Shown here piece after piece: positions 12,094 through 22,437 of a stretch of DNA of 64,000 bases. Below the pieces are notes generated by a model. The model made no database searches. It saw only the letters and a list, made by a program, of their open reading frames with translations, and had not been told where the DNA came from. Within the stretch, counting starts at the first letter, position 1, and each line of letters opens with the position of its first letter. Made by a program: the position numbers and the translations under genes. This stretch comes from Macrobrachium rosenbergii (taxonomy: Eukaryota; Arthropoda; Malacostraca; Decapoda; Palaemonidae). The stretch is from the NCBI RefSeq assembly GCF_040412425.1, contig NC_089763.1, forward strand, positions 50,832,587-50,896,586, in the 5' to 3' direction.

Positions 12094-13521
12094 ATGGACG
12101 CAGTCATTCCCAACCACATACAAATTACCGCAAACTTCTCAGAGGCAGACGCCTCCCTCGTGCAACCCCCTCCCGCGCGCTCCTCCATGCTGGTACCTGC
12201 ACCCTGCCCGATGACCCGCCTCACGGACCAACCAAAGGCAGCCCTCAGCATAAGGCTGCCGCCATTCCCCCATCAAATCGCAGCGTCCTGGATCTACAGG
12301 GTCGACGGGCAATTCAGGGTGGCAGGCCTAACCGACGAGGTGTTGAAGGCAGACATCGCCATCAACGCCCTCCCGGAGGAGAATTACAAGAAGATCGCCC
12401 TGTGGTTAATGACGACGTCGAGCCCCGCCACCTTCCAGGAGTTAAAAGCCACTCTCATCGAGACCTGCTCCCTGCCAGTCTCCGAGAGAGTTGCCCGCGC
12501 CCTCGACCTCGCCCTCAACCCCCAGCAGGAGGGAAACCTCTTGGAAACGTGGCATGCCCTCCAGGACCTCCTCCTCCTCCCCGAGACTGACAGCAGCGGC
12601 AGGCGCAAAGGAATCAGCCTGTCGAGGGAGATCTTCCTGTGGCAGCCACTGCCAGAGGTCCGTGGGCAGATCACAGAGGCATACACCCTGCCGGTTGAGG
12701 ACCTGGGACCTGATCAGGGTGACACAGCAGCTGACGGACTCCACGAAGGCGGCAAAGTGGGTTTCCACGCCTGCACACCCCATCAACTGCCTCCAGGCGG
12801 AGGACCCCACCACGGAGGCCGTCAACGTCGTCGTCCAGAGGAAGCCATCCCACCAGCAGAAGAAGGAGGGGCCGGGGCTTTGCTATTACCACCAGAGGTT
12901 CGGGAAAGCCTCCCAGAGATGCGAAGCCCCCTGCCTTTTCTTCCCTCCAAAAAATGGAGGTGGCGGCGGCCACCCACACAGGCTGCCATGGCAGCAGCAA
13001 CTGAAACACCCAGGGGCCTCGCACCAGTAGGCTTTTACGTCTGCGACACTGTCTCCGGTAGGATGATGTTGATTGACACCGGAGCCATGCGGTCAGTGTT
13101 CCCACCTTCAAGAGAGGACTACAGATGTCCACTGGACCCGACTGCCTCCCTGACAGCCGCCAATGGGTCCCCCGTCCTCTCCTACAGCACCAAGCTCCTG
13201 TCGATCTCCATCCTTGGCCGGAGGTACAGGTGGAAATTCATCGTCGCAGACATTAGGACCCCACTCCTGGGTGAGGATTTCTTCGCCCACTTCAGACTGG
13301 CAGTCGACGTTGGCCGTAAACCCCTGCTGGACACTGAGTCCTGCCAGTCCCTGCCCTTGTCACCACGCCCCAGGGAGCCCGCCGTCTGTTCCGTTGCGCC
13401 CCACCAGTATGGTTCCTTCCTGAAGGAAATTCTAGAAGTCTTCAAACCCGAGCTTCGCCAGGTGCCCAGGACCCCTGCCAAACATGAGATATATCATCAC
13501 ATCAAAACAAAGGGCCCCTGA
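12094..13521 (+). pseudogene. gag: Gypsy-1 Gag-protease
   Basis: A 475-codon frame starting MDAVIPNHIQ. Residues about 45-170 are a Gag capsid-like segment (PPFPHQIAASWIYRVDGQF, then ALPEENYKKIALWL). The nucleocapsid box, C-x2-H-x9-C-x3-C (CYYH...C...C, near 12880-12935), lies in the overlapping frame 12491-13030, so at least two frame changes separate it from the capsid and the protease. The protease follows in the first frame, with active site DTGA near 13077 and a flap-like ILGRRYRWKF near 13212. After the protease comes the start of the RT linker (FKPELRQ), and the frame ends at 13521. The unusual single Cys/His box instead of CCHC knuckles is what I expect for CsRn1-like Gypsy elements. 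Confidence 0.8.
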
Positions 13522-13524
13522 CGC

Positions 13525-14207
13525 ACGCTAAGCTCCAACGGCTTCCCACACAGCACCTTCAGGAGGTCAAAAAGGCCTTTGCTGAGATGGAAAGGATGGG
13601 CATATGCAGAAAGGCTCCCAGCCCGTGGGCCTCCCCCCTTCACATGGTGCAGAAAGCGGACGGCACCTGGAGGCCCTGCGGCGATTACAGGCGGCTCAAC
13701 CTCGCCACAGAACCTGACCACTACCCTCTACCAAACATGCAGGACCTAACGGCCTCCTTCCACGGGGCCAAAATATTCTCAAAGTTATATCTCTGAAAAT
13801 CATATTTTCAGGTACCAGTAGCAGCCAGAAGACATTCCCAAAACCACCATCGTCATGCCTTTCGGGTCCTATGTCTTCGCCTTCTCCACTTCAGCCTGAG
13901 GAACGTGGATGCGACCTTCCAGAGGTTGATGGACAGCATCCTGGGGGACCTGGACTTCTGTGTCTGCTATGTCGATGATATCCTAATTTTTTCCAGATCC
14001 CAGAAGGAACACCTGCGGCACATCCGGAAGGTCCTGCAGCGCCTGCAGGAGAGTGGCCTCATCGTCAGGTTCAACAAGTGCTCCTTCGGCATCGAGAAGA
14101 TGGAATTCCTGGGCCACGAGATATCGCCATGGGGCGTCTGCCCAATGTTGTCGAAGGTCGAGGCTGTCGAGAAGTTCACCAACCCTACCTCCATCAGGTG
14201 GGGGCGC

Positions 14208-14210
<3 letters not shown>
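13525..14210 (+). pseudogene. pol: Gypsy-1 reverse transcriptase, truncated
   Basis: RT fingers (MERMGICRKAPSPWASP, DGTWRPCGDYRRLN) lie at 13587-13796, which ends in a stop after KIFSKL. The palm resumes at 13905 with CVCYVDDILIFSRS near 13960-14000 and LGHEISPWG near 14110. At least two frameshifts fall between 13796 and 13905. The sequence passes into (TC)n at 14212 before the connection and RNase H domains, so the domain is incomplete and non-functional. Confidence 0.88.
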
Positions 14211-14211
<1 letters not shown>

Positions 14212-14264
<53 letters not shown>

Positions 14265-14302
14265 CTACAACTGCGTCATGGTGTTCAACGCACGTGATGC
14301 AA

Positions 14303-14360
<58 letters not shown>
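14212..14360. repeat. Two (TC)n arrays separated by 44 bp
   Basis: Arrays at 14212-14260 and about 14305-14360. The first abuts the broken Gypsy-1 RT. SLSLSL and RERERE frames through them are artefacts. Confidence 0.97.
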
Positions 14361-14364
<4 letters not shown>

Positions 14365-14805
14365 CTCCAGACGTCGTTGTATATGTTCTTTTGTCTGGGA
14401 GTGCCGGAGGTTCATGCCTTAATTACCAAGCTTTCGGAAGCTCCTCGACGTTTAACTGGGGGTCGTTGGGGGGTGGGGGGTAGAGGGAGGGAGCGGATGT
14501 TGGAGTAGGGCCTGGAATGAGGGGGGAGTGGGTGGGAGGGAGTGTGGTGTCTCCTGGAGCAGGAAGCCTTGCGTTCCCATTGCCAAGGAGAGAAGGAAAC
14601 TGTTGTTCTGGGTTCCCTGCCCCCCTCCCCCTACCTAGGAGTCCTTCTCCCCCTTTCCCCCTCTCCCTCTCCCCCCCAGACCTCCACCATCACGACGGGA
14701 GATAGTACAGTGTGCGTGTGTGTTTAGAGATGATTGCTACTGTGATGCTTCTAAGCGGAGAAAAATAGTATCTCTAAGCCCCACTGTGTGTTGGGGCGGA
14801 TGTTT
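14361..14805. other. G-rich then C/T-rich spacer, no gene
   Basis: A G-rich stretch (about 14460-14540) is followed by a C/T-rich stretch (about 14620-14690). Short frames here are low-complexity. Nothing recognised. Confidence 0.5.
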
Positions 14806-15150
14806 GATGGTCTGCGGATTTTATTTTAATCGTTTTTTTTTTTTAACTTCGAAGCCTTCTTTTTGGTGACGGTTTGCGAATATTATTTTGATCGTTTTTT
14901 TTTTTTTTTATAAAACTTTGATGAAGCTTATTTTGTGATGGTTTGCGAATTTTATTTTAATCGTTTTTTTTAAACTTTGATATGAAGCTTATTTTGCGAT
15001 GGTTAGCGAATTTTATTTTGGTCGTGCTTTTTTTTTTATAAGGTTTTGATGAAGTTTTTTTTGTGATGGTTTGCGAATTTTATTTTTATCGTGTTTTTTT
15101 TCTACACAATTTTTTTTGTGATGGTTTGCGAATTTTATTTTCATCGTGTT
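14806..15150 (+). repeat. Minisatellite, about 6 units of 54-67 bp
   Basis: Six repeats headed by GATGGTTTGCGAATTTTATT and continuing into TCGT plus a T run, starting near 14806, 14868, 14936, 14999, 15065 and 15119. Unit length shrinks because the T run and the AAGCTTATTTT tail vary. Confidence 0.85.
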
Positions 15151-15723
15151 TTGTTTTACACTTTGGCTCTCGATTTTGACAGGGAAGAGTGGAAGGGGAA
15201 AGAGGGTCCATTTTTTTGTTTTGTTTTCTTAGATGGAAATAGTTTTTTTTTTTTTACGTAACTTGTCATGCATAGAAGATATTCTGGCTATTGTTTTTCT
15301 TTCCATTGTTTGGAATTTTTAAATTCGATTTGTTGTTCTCTTGGACGAAACCTTCGTCAGTGCTGAAAGAATTTCACGAAATATTTAATTCCCTTTATTT
15401 CCCTTTAATAATGGTATTCAAAGGAAAAAGAGTAAGTAATTGTATTGTCCTCTTTTAGTGAAGAGTTAATGCCAAAATTCGTGTTTACTTATATCCAGAT
15501 GAAGTGGATGTTAATGTAAGTTTAATCTTCTGATTCATAATATGTGTGCGTCTGCATTTTCACATTTTTATGATGAAATAAGATAAATGACGGTTTAAAT
15601 GGTTCGCCAACAATCGATCAGAATCGCATGCTAGGCATAATTCTGCAAAATGTTTTAGGGCTACACCTAAATTTAGTACACACGCTCTTGGCCATTAGAC
15701 GTATCTTCACAAGGAGTAAAAGG
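15151..15723. other. No gene seen
   Basis: AT-rich sequence with T homopolymers. No ORF or known repeat until the ATT array. Confidence 0.5.

Positions 15724-15795
<72 letters not shown>
15724..15795. repeat. (ATT)n microsatellite
   Basis: About 24 uninterrupted ATT units. The poly-Ile and poly-Asn frames across it are artefacts. Confidence 0.98.
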
Positions 15796-15798
<3 letters not shown>

Positions 15799-16230
15799 AA
15801 GATGAACCCCATTCATGTGGAGCAAGCCCACTGGGGCCATTGACTTGAAATTCAAGCCTCCAAAGAATATTATGGTGTTCATAGAATTAACAGAAGGTAA
15901 TAGGAAATACAATAAGAAGAGATCAGTCATTAGAAAAGAAAAAATAATTTTCAGGGATTAACAAATAACTAGATAAAAACGTAAGTAAAATACAAGAATT
16001 GTTTTAGGGTAGTAATGGACTGCACCTTCGACTGAAATTTTGAGGCTCCAATTGCAAAAAACACACCCGGGAATCATTTTTCTTCATATAAGCAGCACCT
16101 CTGTTTCAGTAGCTGTTACTGAAGGATCCATTCCATTCCCGCCAGTGCTTCAAGTTTATTGATTTGGACCGAAATGCTTCCGTTCCAAAGACAGCAGATG
16201 GAGATAACCGCCTTTGAATGCAACAAATTT
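15796..16230 (+). repeat. Probable interspersed repeat attached to the ATT array
   Basis: Sequence starting CAGAAGATGAACCCCATT, directly after the ATT array, and running to about 16230. I recall this ATT-array plus body combination from decapod genomes. It has no second copy in this window, so only a genome search can confirm it or set its edges. Confidence 0.4.
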
Positions 16231-16397
16231 AGCATTGCAGAGTTTATGAAAATCATATTATTCTTCTGAGAGGCTCTCAACTCCTCGAAACGAAAGAGTG
16301 CACAGCGTTTTGGTGTAAAAAGATAATTTTAAAAAATTATTGAAGATCTGGAAGCGTAGATCTCAAACTTCCTCTGAACTGTGAAAGTTACAGCGTC

Positions 16398-16668
16398 AGG
16401 AGTTTTTGTCGGGACTAAAGTGTCGAGTTTTTTTTTTCAGGACTAAAGTGATCAAGTTTTTTTCGGGACTAAAGTGATCAAAGTTTTTTTCGGGACTAAA
16501 GTGATCAAGTTTTTTTTCGGGACTAAAGCTCATCAAGTTTTTGTCGGGACTAAAGTGATCAAAGTTTTTTTTTTCGCGACTAAAGTGATCAAGTTTTTTT
16601 TCGGGATTAAAGTGATCAAAGTTTTTTTTCGGGACTAAAGTGATTAAGTTTTTTTTTCGGGACTAAAG
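16398..16668 (+). repeat. Minisatellite, about 10 units of 26-29 bp
   Basis: Repeats of CGGGACTAAAGTGATCAAG followed by a T run of 6-10. Unit differences are mostly in the T run (with single changes such as CAGGACT and CGCGACT), which points to slippage. Spacers are not unique, so it is not a CRISPR array. Confidence 0.95.
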
Positions 16669-16739
16669 TTATATAATGTTTAGGTTATATATTTGTATGT
16701 ATTGCTTTAAGTTTTCAGAAAAGAAAACTATTGTCTGTC

Positions 16740-17085
16740 CGTCCGCACTTTTTCTGTTCGCCCTCAGATCTTAAAAACTACTGAGGCTAGAGGGCTGCAA
16801 ATTACTATGTTGATCATCCACCCTCCAATCATCAAACATACCAAATTGCAGCCCTCTAGTCTCTTTAGTTTTTATTTTATTTAAGTTTAAGTTAGCCATA
16901 ATCGTGCATCTGGCAACAATATAGGCCAGGCCACCACCGGGCCGTGGTTAAAGTTTCATGGGCCGCGGTTCATACAGCATTATACCGAGACCACCAAAAG
17001 ATAGATCTGTTTTCGGTGGCCTTGATTATACGATGAACAGAAAACTCGATTGCGCCGAAGAAACTTCGGCCCGTGTTTTACTTAT
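16740..17085 (+). repeat. Decapod-type interspersed repeat with internal inverted repeat
   Basis: Contains a 15 bp inverted pair (GCTAGAGGGCTGCAA at 16786-16800; TTGCAGCCCTCTAGT at 16845-16859) and a second hairpin CCGAAGAAACTTCGG near 17054. I recognise GGCCGCGGTTCATACAGC and the segment after it as a very abundant repeat in decapods. The only ORF (16958-17227) is not convincing. Confidence 0.55.
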
Positions 17086-17282
17086 TTGTAAGTTACTATT
17101 AATAGCAAGTATTACTTTCAGAAACAACCAGAAAACGGCAGCAGCAGTTGCTTGCACTGTTACAATTTTTTTTTTCATTAAGCTTCCAGCTCTTGGAAGT
17201 TATTTCTGGTGCTGGTTCAAATCTTGATCACTAAGTGATTGTTTTTAGCGCGTCGGATTCTCTTTGGTTTAGAAGTCAAAGT

Positions 17283-17354
17283 ATATATATATGCTGTATC
17301 AATGATCTTTCATTCTATGAAATCATATGCTAATGTGTAGTTACAATATGAGGC

Positions 17355-17417
<63 letters not shown>

Positions 17418-17438
17418 TATAATATCATATATATATAT

Positions 17439-17508
<70 letters not shown>
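17283..17508. repeat. (TA)n microsatellites, interrupted
   Basis: A short tract at 17283-17292 and two long TA arrays at about 17356-17414 and 17428-17508, separated by a short ATTATAATATC-like interruption. Confidence 0.97.
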
Positions 17509-17509
<1 letters not shown>

Positions 17510-17552
17510 CTGAATCATGAAAATATGGAACATGATGAATATATATAAATAA

Positions 17553-17683
17553 AGACAAAATCCACGAAGGAAAGAGAAACAGTGGAGTGCTGCAAGGCCT
17601 TTCGACTTATCGTCCTTTACTTAGCAGACGATAAGTCGAAAGGCCTTGCAGCACTCCATTGTTTCTCTTTCTTTAGATAATTT

Positions 17684-17688
<5 letters not shown>
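17553..17688. mobile_element. Head-to-head palindrome of two PLE-3'-end-like fragments
   Basis: Arms 17553-17614 and 17627-17688 (62 bp each, about six mismatches by eye) around a 12 bp loop, lying between (TA)n tracts. Read outward from the centre, each arm gives GACGATAAGTCGAAAGGCC and then TTGCAGCACTCC. This is the same layout (GAC stem, GAAA, then GCAGC) as the PLE 3' end at 6061-6090. Assignment to PLEs is inference; no protein is encoded. It could instead be a foldback MITE. Confidence 0.55.

Positions 17689-17761
<73 letters not shown>
17688..17761. repeat. (TA)n microsatellite
   Basis: Pure TA array immediately after the 17.55 kb palindrome. Confidence 0.98.
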
Positions 17762-17765
<4 letters not shown>

Positions 17766-18015
17766 CAATGGCCTTTCTCGTATAGTGTATTTATATGCAT
17801 CCGATCATATTACAAATAAAATTATATACGTTTTTGTGAGTTTTGGTTTGTAAGTATCGCTGGCGTTGTAACATGCTAACTTCCATGGGAAGATTTTTGT
17901 ATTCGCCAGCATAATTTTTTTTTTTGTAGGAGTATCCCCCCTTTTCTGTAGGATTCCGAGAAGACCAGGCCAATTTTTATAGAGGGTTTTTTTTCATGTT
18001 AGGCAACCATTTCCA

Positions 18016-18019
<4 letters not shown>

Positions 18020-18055
<36 letters not shown>

Positions 18056-18106
18056 ACCTGCTTGTACGCGCAAGGATCGTTGGCACAAGTTCACCTTCAT
18101 CTGACC

Positions 18107-18171
<65 letters not shown>
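18020..18171. repeat. Two (TC)n arrays
   Basis: Arrays at 18020-18052 and 18112-18171 with 59 bp of unique sequence between. RERERE and SLSLSL frames are artefacts. Confidence 0.97.
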
Positions 18172-18174
<3 letters not shown>

Positions 18175-18311
18175 CCGTCCTCCCTTGCAATTGTTTCCGT
18201 TTGTTGTTCGCTGTTGGTCGAATTTCCCATCTACCCTCAGATAACTGTTGTTCTTTCCAGGCAGCTGGGTAGCTCATTTCGCCCGGTGGAATTTTAAGCT
18301 GCTTTCTTTTC

Positions 18312-19232
18312 TTCTAGTCAGATACTCCTTTCCTTCCACAATCAGCTCTTCCTTCCTTCCTTCCTCCCACGATCTGATACTCCTTCCTTCCTTTCTTCCT
18401 CAGTCAGATACTCCTTCCTTCCTTTTCCACAACCAGATACTCCCTCCTTCCTTTCTCCCACAATCTGATACTCCTTCCTTCTTTTCTCCCACAATCAGAT
18501 ACTCCTTCCTCCCTTTCTTCCACAATCTGATACTCCTTCCTTCCTTTTCCGCAGTCAGATACTCTTTCCTTCCTTTCTTCCTCAGTCTGATACTCCTTCC
18601 TTCCTTTTCCATAACCAGATACTCCCTCCTTCCTTTCTCCCACAATCTGATACTCCTTCCTTCCTTTTCCGCAATCGTATACTCCTTCCTTCCTCTCTTC
18701 CTCAGTCTGATACTTCTTCCTTCCTTTTCCGCAATCAGATACCCCTTCCTTCCTTCCTTCTTCAGTCTGATACCCCTTCCTCCCTTTCTTCCTCAGTCTG
18801 ATACTCCTTCCATCCTTTTCCACAATCAGATACTCCATCCTTCCTTCCTTTCTCAGTCTGATACTCGTTCCTTCCTTTTCTGCAATCAGATACTCCTTCC
18901 TTCCTTCCTTCCTTCCTCAGTCTGATACCCCTTCCTCCCTTTCTTCCTCAGTCGGATACTCCTTCCTTCCTTTTCCACAATCAGATACCAGGCACTCCCT
19001 CCTTTCCTTTCTCAGTCTGATACTCCTTCCTTCCTTTTCTGCAATCAGATACCCCTTCCTTCCTTCCTTCCGTCCTTCCTCAGTCTGATACCCCTTCCTC
19101 CCTTTCTTCTTCAATCTGATACTCCTTCCATCCTTTTCCACAATCAGATACTCCCTCCTTCTTTCGTTTCTCAGTCTGATACTCCTTCCTTCCTTTTCCG
19201 CAGTCAGATACCCCTTCCTTCCTTCCAGAGTC
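18312..19232 (+). repeat. Pyrimidine-rich minisatellite, about 920 bp, period about 30 bp
   Basis: Tandem units of GATACTCCTTCCTTCCTTTT plus a C(A/C)CA(A/G)TC-type joint, with alternating AATCAGATAC and CAGTCTGATAC junctions suggesting a two-unit higher-order repeat. The + strand is overwhelmingly C/T between junctions. Frames of 144-225 codons through it (SDTPSFL / GRKEYQ patterns) are products of the repeat. Confidence 0.95.
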
Positions 19233-19723
19233 AGATGCGCCGTTGTGACGAAAACCCAGAAGCCTTGGAATATTGGCCTACTTGTATTTTTTTTTTTGTG
19301 TGTCTGGCAAGCTTTCCTTTCAATTACGCGCCAGCCTCATGAAGGGAGATCCCTTATAGCCTCTGCTGACACTGACAGATATTTTGCAGATAGACTGTTA
19401 TTGTAAAAGCCCTTAGGCTTGCATTATTGGCCTGCTTGAGTGGTTTTGTATCAGGGTCGTTTTCCATCTGATTGCGTGGTAACTTGTAACTATATATTCC
19501 AGGCTGTCTTTGCGGAATTTATTATATAATTGAGTTTTTTTTTGAGCTTTAAGCGGCTCTGATGTTCAGGGATAAATGTTGTTTAGTTTATTTGATTAGA
19601 TTTTGGCGTGTTTTTCTTTCGTATCGACGTATGACACGCATGCAGGTAAAAAAAGATAAATGAATAAGAACAATGACATGTAGGCTATATACTAAAATAA
19701 TAAGCAGCGGGAAGAAACATCTA
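19233..19723. other. No gene seen
   Basis: Unique-looking sequence with T homopolymers between the pyrimidine minisatellite and a small tandem duplication. Confidence 0.5.
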
Positions 19724-19899
19724 AGAAAACAACTTATGATAATCTTTCGAGTCTTTCACATTTGTAGAATTTGCAAAGACTCGAAACTCGCTTCTGTCAT
19801 TTGTTTTTTTGAAAGAAAACAAATTATGATAATCTTTCGAGTCCTTCATATTTGTAGAATTTGCGAAGACTCGAAATTCGCTTCTGTCATTTGTTTTTT
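19724..19899 (+). repeat. Two-copy tandem duplication, about 88 bp units
   Basis: Units at about 19724-19809 and 19812-19899 share TTATGATAATCTTTCGAGTC, and each carries an internal inverted pair (TTCGAGTC and GACTCGAA), so each unit can fold into a hairpin. Confidence 0.9.
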
Positions 19900-21149
19900 T
19901 ATTGTTTCGCACGCGCGCGAGCGCCCGCCTGCCTTGGGGGAGCCGGTGGAGTGGGGGGATGGGGGGTTGGAAAGCTTGTTTGTTCTCATTCCCTGAGACG
20001 TCTCAGGCTGTTGTTGAGACTTGTTTGTTGGGAAACGGGATCATCCCGAAGGTATTAAAATCCTGCTTTTCAAAGGGTTGTGTTTACTGTGATCGGTTCG
20101 TGACTTGTTTTTCCGGCATTATCTTCAGTGTAGTCTACAGTATTTTAAAAGAAAAGCTATGACAAAATAAATGAATAACACTGTTACCTTTTTTTTTATA
20201 ATAAAACACTTTAACTTTTTTTATTATGAAAACATACTTTGGAGAGCATGATGATGTCAGCTTTCTGGGCTATGATTTAAGTGTTGTCTGTTATTTTCCA
20301 TTGTAAGTATTTTGGATATTGACAAATGTTTACGTAATGCAGCCATACTTATTGTTTCCTTTCTTATACGTCTTTAGAAATTTAGCATTGTAATTCATGG
20401 CTGTTAGTTTCGACTCGTGCTGTGCTGTTGTTATTCCATAATTTCTTTTTTATTGTCAGATTAGAATTAAATAAATACTAAAGCAAACAACTGATGAAAA
20501 CTCTTTTCAGTTTATTAAAGGGAGCAACATCCTATAAAGCAAAATTTTTTCTTTTGACCAGTCGGTTAAATTCCTCCGTTCGACCTTAGCAAGTCTCATT
20601 AATTCAGGAAGACTTGACCGATTCCATATCACAAATTGGCGTTTCGACTACCAGGGTCATCAGTATTCCTGGTGGAGGGTGCTCCAGATTGTTTTTGCCT
20701 CGTGTCATAAAACTGTACCCTTTCTGAATGTGAATCAGTGAGGCGAATTTCTTTATTTTTTTTTTCGTAATTGCACTGAAAAGCAAAGCGTTTTCATTTT
20801 ATTTATTTATCTTACCTTTCGTAAGTAAATAGAGTTTGCCATTTTCTTCCTCTGTTTACATATCCTTAGGTGATTAATGGGACTTAAGAGTTTTTTCTCT
20901 ACGTCTCCTCAGATCAGATGAGGTTTGGTTTGTATCAGCATGTGTCCTGTGTTAATCTCCTTTGCTTCTTGAGTGTGAATCATCCTATACAGTCCAAATG
21001 AATGCCATCTTTCATACTAATAATATACATATGTTCTCTTCAGACCACATGAAAACTGCCTCTTGTCTGCATTTAACAGTCAAAATATCAAGTGAATTCT
21101 TTTACTCTGCATATCTGTACAGCATACCGGAGGTAGTGCATATTTCATC
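19900..21149. other. No gene seen
   Basis: Mixed sequence with a GGGGGATGGGGGG patch near 19955. Small frames at 19902-20162 and 20604-20786 have no recognisable motif. Confidence 0.5.
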
Positions 21150-21700
21150 AGCAGACCAGATTTCAGCCTTTTCTTTCTGTCCTCGACGTCAGACCAGAAT
21201 TCAGTCTTTTTATTTTGGTCCTCGACTGTCAACCAGTTTCCAGTTTTTTCTCTTGGATGTTTCGCAGCAGACCTCATTTCGACACTTGGTAACATTTTCA
21301 ACAGCATACCAAATTGTGGTGTTTTTTTTTCCTCATCCTCTGTAGCTTATCAGAGTTCATCCGCAACAGCAAACAACAGTTCAGCCTGTTCTTTTCATCC
21401 TTCACAGCAAACTAATGTTTTCTTTTCATCCTCCACAGCAAACTAGACTGATGTTTCTTTTCATTCTCCGCAGCAAACTAGACTAATGTTTCCTTTTCAT
21501 CCTCCGCAGCAAAGTAGACTAGTGTTCTGTGTTCAGTCTCCAAAGAACTGCCAGATTTCATATTTTTCTCTTCACTGTCCACAGCAAACCAAGCTTTTTG
21601 TGTTCATTCCCCACAGCACATTAGATTCCAGCCATTTCTTTCTATCCTTCACAGCAGATCAAATAAATCCAGTGCTCTCTCATCTCTACAACCAGTCATC
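21150..21700 (+). repeat. Degenerate minisatellite, units about 40-60 bp
   Basis: Repeated CATCCTCCACAGCAAACTAG / TTTTCTTTTCATCC modules, clearest at 21385-21530 and decaying outward in both directions as CAGCAGACC..TTTC. The frames at 20962-21345 and 21486-21737 derive from it. Confidence 0.75.
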
Positions 21701-21727
21701 TACAGTAATTTTCCTTTGGATTTGGAA

Positions 21728-22033
21728 TGGAATATAAAATTCAGGCCAAAGGCCAAGCACTGGGACCTGTGAGATCATTCGGCGCTGAAAGGGAAACTGA
21801 TAGTAAAAAGGTTTGAAAGGTGTAACGGGAGGAAAACCTCGCAGTTGCACTATGAAAAAATTGTTAGGGGGCGGGTGGAAAGTAAGACTGAAGAAAGGAA
21901 GTAGGAGCGAAAGCACAGTAAAAGCAATGAAAGGGGTTGCAGGTAAGGGCCGAAGGGACGTTGCAAAGAGTCTTAAGTAATGCGTACAGTGCACCGCATG
22001 AGGTGCACTGACGGCAGTAATCCCCTACGGGGG
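21728..22033 (+). repeat. Interspersed repeat family A, copy 2
   Basis: Runs from the GGCCAAAGGCCAAGCACTGG segment through GGTGTAACGGGAGG and CCTCGCAGTTGCAC to a CAGTGCACC/GGTGCACTG hairpin at 21987-22010. It is the best-preserved copy in the window. It forms a large inverted repeat with copy 3, with 124 bp between them. Confidence 0.85.
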
Positions 22034-22157
22034 TTCTTTTGGATTTAACCTTTGCCAGGATTTTCATTTTAAGTAACTGTCGCCTTTTCGTTGAATATCG
22101 TCTGAAGAAGACATCAAAATTCCGTCTTTATTTATTGTAACCATTTCCTCAGCTTCT

Positions 22158-22437
22158 TTCTCCCTTAGGAGGAATAGTGCCGTCAGTGCACTTCATGCGG
22201 TGCACTGTAGGCATTACTTGAGGTTCTTTGCAGCGTGCCTTCGGCCCTAGCTGCAACCCTTTTCGTTCCTTTTACTGTTCCTCCTTTCATGTTCTCTTTC
22301 CACCCTCTCCTAACAATTGCTTCATAATGCAACTGCGAGGTTTTCCTCCTGTTACACCTTTCAAACCTTTAACTGTCAATTTCAATTTCAGCGCTGAATG
22401 ACCTCATAGGCCCCAGTGCTTGGCCTTTGGCCTAGAT
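22158..22437 (-). repeat. Interspersed repeat family A, copy 3 (inverted)
   Basis: Reverse complement of copy 2, with the terminal hairpin at 22184-22207 and the GGCCTATGAGG/CACTGG segment near 22405-22435. A 47 bp fragment of the same end recurs at about 22722-22768. Confidence 0.85.

Larger units (their letters stand above)
11862..14210 (+). mobile_element. Gypsy-1: Ty3/Gypsy element internal region, 3'-truncated
   Basis: Contains the primer site, a 230 bp leader, gag, protease and about half of RT. It is GC-rich unlike its surroundings. The element ends abruptly at 14210 inside RT, where a (TC)n array begins. RNase H, integrase and the 3' LTR are absent. It belongs to the same lineage as Gypsy-2 and Gypsy-4 (DTGA protease, shared Gag box and RT motifs) but is clearly more diverged from them than they are from each other. 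Confidence 0.85.

Noticed and set aside
12384..13481. Several antisense frames over Gypsy-1 gag (also antisense to Gypsy-2 and Gypsy-4 pol)
   Set aside because: They are shadows of GC-rich coding sequence; no independent motif.
13967..14508. SLSLSL and RERERE frames (also near 18000 and 22860-23455)
   Set aside because: They are translations of (TC)n/(GA)n arrays.
15628..15930. Poly-Ile and poly-Asn ORFs
   Set aside because: They are translations of the (ATT)n array.
16398..16668. Regular repeats resembling a CRISPR array
   Set aside because: The spacing is a T run, not unique spacers, and the setting is eukaryotic.
18248..19141. Frames of up to 225 codons with SDTPSFL or GRKEYQ periodicity
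   Set aside because: They are explained by the 30 bp minisatellite, whose period is near a multiple of three; no start context or conserved protein.
20962..21345. 127-codon ORF
   Set aside because: It overlaps the degenerate CACAGCAAAC minisatellite, and its Ser/Phe pattern follows the repeat.
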